A stretch of DNA of 64,000 nt, from assembly GCA_903838675.1 (NCBI GenBank), contig CAILZI010000178.1, positions 1 to 64,000 of the forward strand, in the 5' to 3' direction. The notes under the pieces were generated by a model that saw only the letters and a list, made by a program, of their open reading frames with translations, did not search any database and was not told the DNA's origin. A program made the translations under genes and the position numbers. This document shows positions 1 to 6,892 of the stretch, one piece after another. How positions within the stretch are numbered: the first letter of the stretch is position 1; each line of letters opens with the position of its first letter. This DNA comes from an uncultured Verrucomicrobiota bacterium. GTDB taxonomy: Bacteria > Verrucomicrobiota > Verrucomicrobiia > Verrucomicrobiales > Verrucomicrobiaceae.

Positions 1-56
1 CCCTCAACCAATACCCGGCGTCGTATCTCGTTCCATTGCTCCATATTCGTGAACAT
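1..56 (-). CDS. IstA-like transposase, N-terminal fragment at window edge
   Basis: Eighteen complete codons are visible before the window ends. They include the sequence WNEIRRRVLVE, which resembles the opening of IS21-family IstA transposases, where it precedes the helix-turn-helix. An AGAAGG sequence (58-63) directly abuts the first ATG (56); the second ATG, five codons in, has a better spacing to it and may be the true start. Identification rests on this short similarity only. The catalytic domain and the partner IstB ATPase would lie to the left of the window. Confidence 0.5.
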   Translation of the reverse strand, partial: MFTNMEQWNEIRRRVLVE

Positions 57-77
57 CCTTCTGGTTAAACCAGAGGT

Positions 78-130
78 GCTGCACTTTTAAACCACCACGC
101 CACCCGGCGCACCCGCCGCACTTTTTAACC
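78..130. repeat. Two 16-bp direct repeats at the element end
   Basis: Bases 78-93 and 115-130 match at 14 of 16 positions (consensus GCYGCACTTTTWAACC), start to start 37 bp apart in the same orientation. A palindrome, CTGGTTAAACCAG, follows at 61-73. They lie between the broken permease frame and the IstA-like start. This fits transposase-binding repeats at an IS21-type end, although binding is inferred only from the layout. Confidence 0.55.
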
Positions 131-680
131 GCGTTTTATAGAAGCTGATGAGGGAAACAATGGGCAGCGCTTCCACGCCGCACTGCTGCAGCGTCATCCA
201 GAAATCCGAATGGCGGAAGCGTGCGCGCCCGCGCACCAGACGACCGAAAGAAAGCATGGTCTGCCCGACGAAATCCATCAGAGCCATGCCGTTTTGCCAG
301 GAGCTTAACGTGAAGTTTCCCACGGTTTCCAGTTTGGACAGCGGGAGTGTCTCCAAGTGTGCGCCGCCTTCTTCGGGCACCGCAAGCGCGAGCTGAAGCA
401 AGCCGCGGAGATTGTCAGGCAGCCCGTCCAGCGGCGTGGGGGCTTGAGCGCCATCCGTGGCTTTCAGCGTGCGCAGGTGTGCGAGGATGAATGCAGGAAG
501 TGTTGAGTCATGGGTGCCCAGAGCCTCTGTGTGGTAACGAGTGGGGACACAATCAGGAGCCGTGCCCGTCACGCTCACGGCGGGGCCTTCACGCAGCCAG
601 TCTCCGGAGAGGGTCAGGATTACTCCTTCTCCGTCATTCTGCCAGATGGCAGTGGGGGTAGGATGAGAAGTGGGAGTCAT
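87..680 (-). pseudogene. MlaE-type ABC permease with STAS-like N-terminus, truncated
   Basis: MlaE-type permeases are the membrane subunits of ABC systems that move phospholipids across the periplasm. The frame starts at ATG 680 (an upstream TTG at 692 is possible). Residues about 10-70 look like the STAS-like domain found in long family members. Residues about 100-180 lead into the family hallmark GVEALPIVSLISF, which should open the membrane domain. Instead the frame continues for only 17 unrelated residues and stops at 87, inside the putative insertion element. The whole permease domain is missing, so the protein is presumably non-functional. The remainder may lie beyond the element, left of the window. 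Confidence 0.65.
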
Positions 681-754
681 CCAAGGGCGCAAAGGCGGAG
701 ATCACCAGAATACATGAGGAGGTGGAGCAGCATCCCATGTTGAGCTGGAGTCCG

Positions 755-821
755 CCATGGGGTGAACACCCACCTGACCCGATGGCTGCAGTGCAGTGAT
801 AAGTAGGGTTACACCCCATGG
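755..821. promoter_or_regulatory. Inverted-repeat pair, putative regulator-binding region
   Basis: CCATGGGGTG (755-764) and its exact complement CACCCCATGG (812-821) flank 47 bp. Each arm continues into a GGGT/ACCC-like core (GGTGAACACCC at the left, GGGTTACACCC at the right). The right arm belongs to a 20-bp sequence repeated at 2119-2138. The region sits in a 229-bp gap between the broken permease gene, read leftward, and the small ORFs read rightward, so it could serve either. Function is inferred. Confidence 0.4.
801..820. promoter_or_regulatory. 20-bp repeat, copy 1 (GGGT-N3-ACCC dyad)
   Basis: AAGTAGGGTTACACCCCATG is identical to 2119-2138. Its core is the dyad GGGT-N3-ACCC on the lower strand (GGGTGTAACCC). 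Copy 1 lies about 90 bp upstream of the small ORF at 910. An exact 20-base match in two upstream regions 1.3 kb apart, outside any gene, suggests a shared transcription-factor site. Confidence 0.5.
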
Positions 822-909
822 AGAAACAGCGGTGGAGAGCGCTAATTCGATGAATCTAATTCTGCATCAGCTCCAAGCCGCTTGAGGCTGGATCAACCAA
901 ATCACGACC

Positions 910-1086
910 ATGCTAAAACATATTTGGAAATTCTTGGAGCCTGCCGGCGCACCGACCAATTCCATTGTTGATGCGGTCGAGAAATCCATCATGCGTTCGC
1001 GCAAGACACTCGAAGGTTGTGTGGGTTTCAGAGCGTCGAAACGTGCGGAAGCTCTGGCCAAGGAAAGAATCAACCTTGGCAGGTGA
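910..1086 (+). CDS. Small hypothetical protein (58 aa)
   Basis: A short frame starting at ATG 910 encodes a basic, soluble-looking 58-residue protein with a hydrophobic N-terminal stretch (LKHIWKFLEP) and a Lys/Arg/Ala-rich C-terminal half. I do not recognise the family and see no clear ribosome-binding site. It follows the putative regulatory repeats and is followed after 20 bp by another small ORF, which is the main argument that it is real. It could also be a chance frame. Confidence 0.35.
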   Translation: MLKHIWKFLEPAGAPTNSIVDAVEKSIMRSRKTLEGCVGFRASKRAEALAKERINLGR

Positions 1087-1106
1087 GCCTCGATGAAAGC
1101 CTCCCG

Positions 1107-1217
1107 ATGAATCAAACCGAAGGATGGATGGCGGGAGGCATGTGGACGTGGTCAATCACCGGCACACTGCTGGTGGTCGTGCTGCTGCTGGCGATCAGGG
1201 AGCTGTCGAAAAAATAA
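1107..1217 (+). CDS. Single-pass small membrane protein (36 aa)
   Basis: The frame encodes 36 residues: a short Met/Gly/Trp-rich N-terminus, one hydrophobic segment of about 16 residues (ITGTLLVVVLLLAI) and a charged end (RELSKK). It resembles the membrane part of small SHOCT-type proteins, but the SHOCT tail is absent. It lies between the 58-residue ORF and the membrane protein at 1273, probably in one transcript. No good ribosome-binding site is evident. Function is unknown. Confidence 0.45.
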   Translation: MNQTEGWMAGGMWTWSITGTLLVVVLLLAIRELSKK

Positions 1218-1272
1218 AGCCCAATAAAGCCGGAACAAGGCTGACGCCAGAAATTCACCCAATCAAACATTC

Positions 1273-2073
1273 ATGAAAGAGAACAGCCCCCAAAAAGACG
1301 CCCTGCCGACTCAAACCGAGGCGGCCGAGACCCACATCCATCCAGTGCCACCCGCTGCCAGCCCGCCAGTGCGCCACCATGGTCAGACGACCATTCGCAT
1401 CTACAGCCACTCTTCGCTTTTGTTCTGGTGGCCGGTCTGGGTGGTGGGATATGTCATGGCGGCTCTCACTTATTGGCATGGGAAAGAGCAGCATCTGGAA
1501 TCCGCCACCCAGGTGATGGAGCTGGTATATCCTGGCAACAATCTCGGGGTGATTTACTTTCTCACGCTCTTCCTGATCATCATGATCACGAATTTTTCCG
1601 TGCGCGGTCTGGCGTCGGGAATAGTCATCTTGGGAGCTGCGCTGCTGACGGTCGTGCTGGCCTATCTCGGCCTTTGGGACGAGGTGTTCCGGTGGTTTGA
1701 TCATCTCACCATTCATCTCACGATGGGCGCCTATTTCTGGTTCTCCACCCTGATGTTCATCACCTGGTTCTTGACGGTGTTTGTTTTTGACCGGATGAGC
1801 CACTGGGAGGTCACGCCTGGGCAGCTCACACACAAGATGCTCTTCGGCAGCGGCTCCAACAGCTACAACGCCCAGGGCATGGGGCTGGAGAAGCATCGCG
1901 ATGACATTTTCCGCCACTGGCTGCTTGGCTTTGGTTCCGGGGACTTGAAGATTCGTACGTCTGGAGCCACTCACGAACAGATCGATTTGCTGAATGTGCT
2001 CTTCATTGGTTCCAAAGTGGCGGCCGTGCAGAGGCTCATCGCCGAGGTGCCTGAAGGGGTGGATGATACGTGA
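1273..2073 (+). CDS. Conserved multi-pass membrane protein, possible PH-like C-terminus
   Basis: The 266-residue protein has a cytoplasmic, Pro/His-rich N-terminus (about 1-45), four predicted membrane segments (about 49-68, 92-108, 112-133 and 148-172), and a soluble C-terminal domain of about 90 residues. The end of that domain (GDLKIRTSG..., then IDLLNVLFIGSKV) resembles the strand-and-helix ending of bacterial PH-like domains. The enzymatic role, if any, is unknown. It sits 125 bp upstream of phosphoketolase, separated by the second 20-bp repeat, and may respond to the same conditions as the carbon-metabolism genes. Confidence 0.65.
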   Translation: MKENSPQKDALPTQTEAAETHIHPVPPAASPPVRHHGQTTIRIYSHSSLLFWWPVWVVGYVMAALTYWHGKEQHLESATQVMELVYPGNNLGVIYFLTLFLIIMITNFSVRGLASGIVILGAALLTVVLAYLGLWDEVFRWFDHLTIHLTMGAYFWFSTLMFITWFLTVFVFDRMSHWEVTPGQLTHKMLFGSGSNSYNAQGMGLEKHRDDIFRHWLLGFGSGDLKIRTSGATHEQIDLLNVLFIGSKVAAVQRLIAEVPEGVDDT

Positions 2074-2118
2074 GGCTGAGTTTTGATTCCGTCATCGAAA
2101 GCAGACGCTCCGCCCTTC

Positions 2119-2138
2119 AAGTAGGGTTACACCCCATG
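2119..2138. promoter_or_regulatory. 20-bp repeat, copy 2, upstream of phosphoketolase
   Basis: This is identical to 801-820 and contains the GGGT-N3-ACCC dyad. It lies 60 bp before the phosphoketolase start, a usual place for an operator or activator site. The similarity to copy 1 extends loosely: CCCATGTTGA occurs here (2133-2142) and also near the first copy (734-743). Confidence 0.5.
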
Positions 2139-2198
2139 TTGATGGGAATGGTCAGGCTCTAAGCATTGCGCACTTCTCCTGTGTGGAGATGACGCTCC

Positions 2199-4571
2199 AT
2201 GAAAATGACGACTCTTTCACCTGAACTCCTTCATCGCATCGATGCCTACTGGCGCGCAGCGAACTACTTGTCCGTCGGCCAGATCTATCTCTTCGACAAC
2301 CCGCTGCTCAAGCGGCCTCTCGCAATCACGGACATCAAGCACATGCTGTTGGGGCATTGGGGGACCACTCCGGGGCAGAACTTCATTTACGCGCACTTGA
2401 ACCGGGTTATCAAAGTGCATGACCTCAATATGATCTACGTCTCCGGCCCCGGGCATGGAGGGCCGGCGGTGGTCGGCAATACGTACCTCGAAGGCACTTA
2501 CAGCGAGGTCTATCCGCACATCAGCCAGGATGAGGCGGGGCTGCAAAAGCTCTTCCTGCAGTTTTCATTCCCAGGCGGCATTCCGAGCCATGCATCGCCG
2601 GAAACTCCGGGCTCGATTCATGAGGGCGGAGAGCTGGGCTATTCGCTGAGCCATTCCTTTGGCGCGGTGTTTGACAATCCTGAGCTGATTGTCGCGTGCG
2701 TGGTGGGCGATGGTGAAGCGGAAACCGGACCGCTGGCCACGGCGTGGCATTCGAACAAGTTTCTGGATGCCGCGACGGATGGCGCGGTGCTGCCGATCCT
2801 GCATCTCAACGGCTACAAGATTTCCAATCCCACCGTGCTCGCCCGAATTACGCGCGATGAGCTGGAGCAATTGATGTGCGGCTATGGCTGGACGCCCTAT
2901 TTCGTCGAGTATCAGGATAACAATGATGCGATGCATCAAGCGATGGCGGCCACACTTGATGCCGCAATCATCGAGATCAAACGCATTCAGCTTGAAGCCC
3001 GCGAGCGTGGCAGCCAGACACGTCCGCGCTGGCCGATGATCGTGCTCAATTCCCCGAAAGGATGGACGGGGCCGAAATGGGTGGATGGCCTGCAGATTGA
3101 AGGGACGTTTCGCGCGCATCAGGTGCCGCTGTCTGATCCCGCCGCGCATCCCGAGCACCTCAAGCTTTTGGAAGACTGGCTGCGCAGTTACCGGCCTGAA
3201 GAGCTCTTCGATGAAGAGGGGAAACTGAAGCCGGAACTCGCAGACCTTGCACCCAAAGGTTCCCGCCGCATGGGGGCAAACCCACATGCCAACGGCGGCC
3301 TGCTGCTGCGCGATCTGCAGATGCCGGACTACCGTGACTACGCGGTGGCTGTGACCACGCCCGGAGAGCCCGGTATAGGCGACACACACGTGCTGGGGCC
3401 CTTTCTGCGCGATGTGATGAAGAACAATGACGCGCAGAAAAACTTTCGTGTCTTTGGTCCTGATGAAACCCTGTCGAACGGACTGGAAGCGTTGTTTGAA
3501 ACCACGCAACGGCAGTGGGATGCCGCGACCGAATCGAACGACCAATGGCTGGCGCCTGCGGGACGTGTCATGGAGATGCTCAGCGAGCACCAGTGTGAGG
3601 GCTGGCTGGAAGGCTACCTGCTAACGGGGCGACACGGGGTCTTCAACTGCTATGAGGCCTTCATACACATCGTCGATTCGATGTTCAATCAGCATGCCAA
3701 ATGGCTGAAGGTGACTGCTGGACTGCCATGGCGAAAGCCGATCGCGTCATTGAACTACTTGCTCGCCTCCCATGTGTGGCGGCAGGATCACAATGGGTTC
3801 ACGCATCAAGATCCCGGCTTCATTGACCATGTCGTGAACAAGAAGGCCTCCGTAGTGCGCGTCTATTTGCCGCCCGACGCGAACTGCCTGCTTTCAGTCA
3901 TGGATCACTGCCTGCGCAGCCGGCATTACGTCAATGTGGTCATCGCCGGGAAGCACCCCGCGCCGCAATGGCTCAGCATGGACGACGCCGTTAAACATTG
4001 CGCAGCAGGCATTGGTGCCTGGGGCTGGGCCGGCAATGATGAGGGAAGTGAGCCTGATGTCATCATGGCCTGCTGCGGAGATGTTCCCACGCTGGAGACG
4101 CTGGCTGCGGTCTCGATCTTGCGAGAGCACCTGCCCGGTCTGAAAATCCGGGTCGTCAATGTGGTCGACCTCATGAAACTCCAACCGCAGAGCGAACATC
4201 CGCATGGATTGAGCGATGAAGCGTTTGACGCCCTGTTCACCAAGGACAAGCCTGTCATTTTTGCGTTTCATGCCTACCCGTGGCTGGTCCATCGCCTGAC
4301 TTATCGCCGCACGAACCATGACAACTTTCATGTGCGTGGCTACAAAGAAGAAGGCACGATCACAACGCCGTTCGACATGACTGTTCTTAATGATCTGGAC
4401 CGTTTTCATCTCGCCATGGACACCATTGACCGCCTGCCGCAGACGGGCGAAAAGGGCCATGAGCTGAAGGAGCAGCTCAAGACCAAGCTCATCGAACACA
4501 AATTGTACATCGACACAAACGGCCAGGACCTGCCCGAGATTCGAAATTGGAAATGGAGCCATTCATCATGA
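2199..4571 (+). CDS. xfp: Xylulose-5-phosphate/fructose-6-phosphate phosphoketolase
   Basis: This thiamine-diphosphate enzyme cleaves xylulose 5-phosphate (and often fructose 6-phosphate) with phosphate to acetyl phosphate plus glyceraldehyde 3-phosphate (or erythrose 4-phosphate). The full 790 residues match the usual family length. Visible signatures include YVSGPGHGGP near residue 80, the cofactor-binding motif GDGEAETGPL at about 170-179, and GYKISNPT near 207. The start ATG 2199 is two codons before another ATG; either is possible. Its last four bases overlap the aldolase start (ATGA), implying translational coupling. No acetate kinase or phosphotransacetylase gene is in the window. Confidence 0.95.
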   Translation: MKMTTLSPELLHRIDAYWRAANYLSVGQIYLFDNPLLKRPLAITDIKHMLLGHWGTTPGQNFIYAHLNRVIKVHDLNMIYVSGPGHGGPAVVGNTYLEGTYSEVYPHISQDEAGLQKLFLQFSFPGGIPSHASPETPGSIHEGGELGYSLSHSFGAVFDNPELIVACVVGDGEAETGPLATAWHSNKFLDAATDGAVLPILHLNGYKISNPTVLARITRDELEQLMCGYGWTPYFVEYQDNNDAMHQAMAATLDAAIIEIKRIQLEARERGSQTRPRWPMIVLNSPKGWTGPKWVDGLQIEGTFRAHQVPLSDPAAHPEHLKLLEDWLRSYRPEELFDEEGKLKPELADLAPKGSRRMGANPHANGGLLLRDLQMPDYRDYAVAVTTPGEPGIGDTHVLGPFLRDVMKNNDAQKNFRVFGPDETLSNGLEALFETTQRQWDAATESNDQWLAPAGRVMEMLSEHQCEGWLEGYLLTGRHGVFNCYEAFIHIVDSMFNQHAKWLKVTAGLPWRKPIASLNYLLASHVWRQDHNGFTHQDPGFIDHVVNKKASVVRVYLPPDANCLLSVMDHCLRSRHYVNVVIAGKHPAPQWLSMDDAVKHCAAGIGAWGWAGNDEGSEPDVIMACCGDVPTLETLAAVSILREHLPGLKIRVVNVVDLMKLQPQSEHPHGLSDEAFDALFTKDKPVIFAFHAYPWLVHRLTYRRTNHDNFHVRGYKEEGTITTPFDMTVLNDLDRFHLAMDTIDRLPQTGEKGHELKEQLKTKLIEHKLYIDTNGQDLPEIRNWKWSHSS

Positions 4572-5590
4572 ACACCCAGGCATTGATCAATACCGCCAGC
4601 GCGCTTGTGGCCGGCGACAAAGGGCTGCTGGCGATGGATGAAAGCACGGCCACGTGCAATAAGCGCTTCGCCGCGCTGGGCATACCTCAGGATGAAGAGA
4701 TGCGGCGTGACTATCGTGCATTGCTCATCACCACGCCTGGGCTGAGTGCGGGAATCAGCGGCGCGATTCTGTATGACGAGACGATTCATCAGCGAACCAG
4801 GGAAGGCACTTCCTTCCTTAATGTCCTGATCGATTCCGGCATTCTGCCCGGCATCAAAGTGGACATGGGTACAAAGGACATGGCGGGCCATCCGGGAGAG
4901 AAGATCACGGAAGGTCTGGATGGCCTGCGTGAACGCCTCATTGCGTATGGCGAAATGGGAGCCCGCTTTGCCAAATGGCGCGCCGTTTTCACCATTGGCG
5001 ATGGAACTCCCAGCCAGAGCTGCATCGAGACCAATGCGCAGGATCTGGCGCGTTACGCCGCCTTGTGTCAGGAGACGGGGCTGGTCCCCGTCGTCGAGCC
5101 GGAGGTGCTGATGGACGGTGCCCACACCTTGGAGCAGTGCAGCGCGGTGACTGAGGAGGTGCTGCATGAGGTCTTCAGTCAGCTTTATGCCCAGCGGGTG
5201 ATGCTGGAAGGTATCATTTTAAAACCCAACATGGTGCTCCCCGGCCTGACATGCCCGCAGCAGGCCACCGCGAATGAAATCGCGGATGCCACGGTGACCT
5301 GCCTCCTGCAAGCCGTGCCCGCCGCCGTGCCTGGCATCGCTTTTTTATCCGGTGGCCAGCCCGCCGAGCTCGCGACGCTGCGATTAAATGCCATGAATGT
5401 CCGCTTCAAATCACGCCTGCCATGGGCGCTGGCGTTCTCTTTTGCCCGAGCCATCCAGCAGCCAGCGCTGGAAATCTGGGCCGGTCAGCCAGAACAGGTG
5501 GCTGCTGCGCAATGCGCCTTGCTTCATCGCATCCGGTGCAATCAAGCGGCCCGTCGTGGGGATTACAATGCCTTGTATGAGCACCCATGA
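4568..5590 (+). CDS. Class I fructose-bisphosphate aldolase
   Basis: This enzyme cleaves fructose 1,6-bisphosphate to two triose phosphates through a Schiff base. The 340-residue protein is of the animal/plant-like class I type: LLAMDESTATCNKR near residue 20, and the active-site lysine in GIILKPNM (Lys219). LSGGQ near 259 is also typical. The start ATG overlaps the phosphoketolase stop. The end overlaps the next gene by 14 bp, so the three genes form a compact operon. No class II aldolase is seen here for comparison. Confidence 0.92.
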   Translation: MNTQALINTASALVAGDKGLLAMDESTATCNKRFAALGIPQDEEMRRDYRALLITTPGLSAGISGAILYDETIHQRTREGTSFLNVLIDSGILPGIKVDMGTKDMAGHPGEKITEGLDGLRERLIAYGEMGARFAKWRAVFTIGDGTPSQSCIETNAQDLARYAALCQETGLVPVVEPEVLMDGAHTLEQCSAVTEEVLHEVFSQLYAQRVMLEGIILKPNMVLPGLTCPQQATANEIADATVTCLLQAVPAAVPGIAFLSGGQPAELATLRLNAMNVRFKSRLPWALAFSFARAIQQPALEIWAGQPEQVAAAQCALLHRIRCNQAARRGDYNALYEHP

Positions 5591-6164
5591 GACTCTCCGC
5601 ATCCATCTGATTCGGCACGGCGAGACGGCATGGTCGCTCTCCGGCCAGTACACCGGACGCACGGACATTCCATTGACTCCGCATGGCGAGGCAGCGGCCT
5701 GCGCGCTCGGGAAACGGCTTCACGGCATCTCTTTCACTCATGTGCTGACGAGTCCCCTGATGCGTGCACTCCAGACCTGCGCCTTCGCCGGGCTGCAAGC
5801 AGCGGCCGTTGTTAATCAAGATCTCACCGAGTGGGATCATGGCGACTTCGAAGGCCACACTCCGGCGGAAGTCCATGCCGGGCATCCGCATTGGAATCTC
5901 TTTTTGGATGGTGCTCCCGGGGGGGAATCTCCCGCGCAAATTGCCCTTCGCGCGGACCAGCTCATCACGCAGCTTCGACTGCTGAAAGGAAACGTCGCCC
6001 TTTTTACTCACAGCCATTTCGCCCGCGTCTTCACCGCCCGCTGGATCAAACTTTCCGTGGCGCAGGCCGAGCACTTTCTTCTCACTACCGCCTCTCTGAG
6101 CATTCTGTGTTTCGAACACGACCGTAGCAGCCAGCCAGCCATTGAGCTGTGGAACTCCACTTGA
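5577..6164 (+). CDS. Histidine phosphatase (phosphoglycerate-mutase-like)
   Basis: This is a 195-residue histidine phosphatase superfamily protein. The RHG motif is LIRHGETAW near the N-terminus, with a downstream His in FTHSHFARV that would complete the pocket. The glycosylation-like tail of true cofactor-dependent mutases is absent, so it could be a sugar-phosphate phosphatase rather than a phosphoglycerate mutase. The start (ATG 5577, MSTHET) lies 14 bp inside the aldolase gene, which points to translational coupling. Its company with phosphoketolase and aldolase suggests a sugar-phosphate substrate. Confidence 0.85.
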   Translation: MSTHETLRIHLIRHGETAWSLSGQYTGRTDIPLTPHGEAAACALGKRLHGISFTHVLTSPLMRALQTCAFAGLQAAAVVNQDLTEWDHGDFEGHTPAEVHAGHPHWNLFLDGAPGGESPAQIALRADQLITQLRLLKGNVALFTHSHFARVFTARWIKLSVAQAEHFLLTTASLSILCFEHDRSSQPAIELWNST

Positions 6165-6231
6165 GTTCAATGCAGTCCCAGCGCTGCCTGCAAAACTCGC
6201 ATTTTGCGGACTCCGCGAGCCTTGGGGCTCC

Positions 6232-6795
6232 TTATTCGTCGTCCTCTTCCCACTCCTGCATCAGCCGTGCGAGCTTGCGCTTGATGCTGACTTTGGCGAC
6301 GGCGTTCAGACGGTCGATGAAGAGGATGCCATTGAGGTGGTCGATCTCGTGCTGGAAGGCACGAGCGAGCAGGCCGTCGGTTTCCACGGTCACGCTTTTG
6401 CCTTCAAGATCGGTGTAGGTGACTTTGATCTGGCTGGAGCGGCGGATATCGCCACGCAGGCGGGGGAAGCTGAGGCAGCCCTCTTCGCTGATCTCCTTGG
6501 CGCTGCCGAGTTCGATCTGGGGATTGAGGAGCACAACGGGCATTTGCTGCACCATGTCCACCTTCTCGCCGTTGATCTTCATGAAGGTGATGCAGTCGGG
6601 GTTGTGTGAGACATCAATGACTGCGAGCTGAACATCCTCGGCAACTTGAGGAGCCGCCAGACCGACGCCGTTGGCCTCGCGCATCGTTTCCAGCATGTCG
6701 GCGGCAAGGGCACGGATTTCTGACGTGACTTCGGTCACGGGGCGGCATTTGGCACGGAGCACGGGTTCAGGGTAGCGGACGATTTTGCGGACCAT
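6232..6795 (-). CDS. def: Peptide deformylase
   Basis: Removes the formyl group from the N-terminal methionine of new proteins; an Fe/Zn metalloenzyme. All three family motifs are present: GVGLAAPQ, EGCLS and QHEIDHLNG, which supply the metal-binding Cys and two His and the catalytic Glu. The protein has 187 residues, a normal length. The start at ATG 6795 is chosen because AAGAGGG lies just upstream; a GTG at 6813 would add six residues. It is transcribed away from the MFS gene at 6893, with a 97-bp gap that should hold both promoters. Confidence 0.95.
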   Translation of the reverse strand: MVRKIVRYPEPVLRAKCRPVTEVTSEIRALAADMLETMREANGVGLAAPQVAEDVQLAVIDVSHNPDCITFMKINGEKVDMVQQMPVVLLNPQIELGSAKEISEEGCLSFPRLRGDIRRSSQIKVTYTDLEGKSVTVETDGLLARAFQHEIDHLNGILFIDRLNAVAKVSIKRKLARLMQEWEEDDE

Positions 6796-6892
6796 ATCCC
6801 TCTTTAATATCACCGGCTTTTCACCGGCTCAAGCCGGGAGTGGTTTTGTCCTTGCCAAGATGTGGTGGTCTCCCTAGCCTCGCGGCCTCCCT

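Larger units (their letters stand above)
1..140 (-). mobile_element. End of an IS21-like insertion element (partial)
   Basis: The left edge carries the start of a leftward reading frame that resembles the N-terminus of IS21-family IstA transposases, preceded by a non-coding end with two near-identical 16-bp direct repeats (78-93 and 115-130). Multiple short repeats at the termini are a known feature of IS21 elements. The element abuts an MlaE-type permease gene whose reading frame loses similarity near base 140. The exact end is uncertain: I do not see a canonical TG terminus at the junction, and the other end and any target duplication lie outside the window. Confidence 0.55.

Noticed and set aside
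1255..1974. A 239-residue open frame opposite the membrane protein
   Set aside because: No membrane or domain pattern, low-complexity composition and no start signal; the opposite strand encodes a typical multi-pass protein.
2565..3590. A 341-residue open frame opposite phosphoketolase
   Set aside because: Antisense shadow of a strongly conserved enzyme; no domain or start signal seen.
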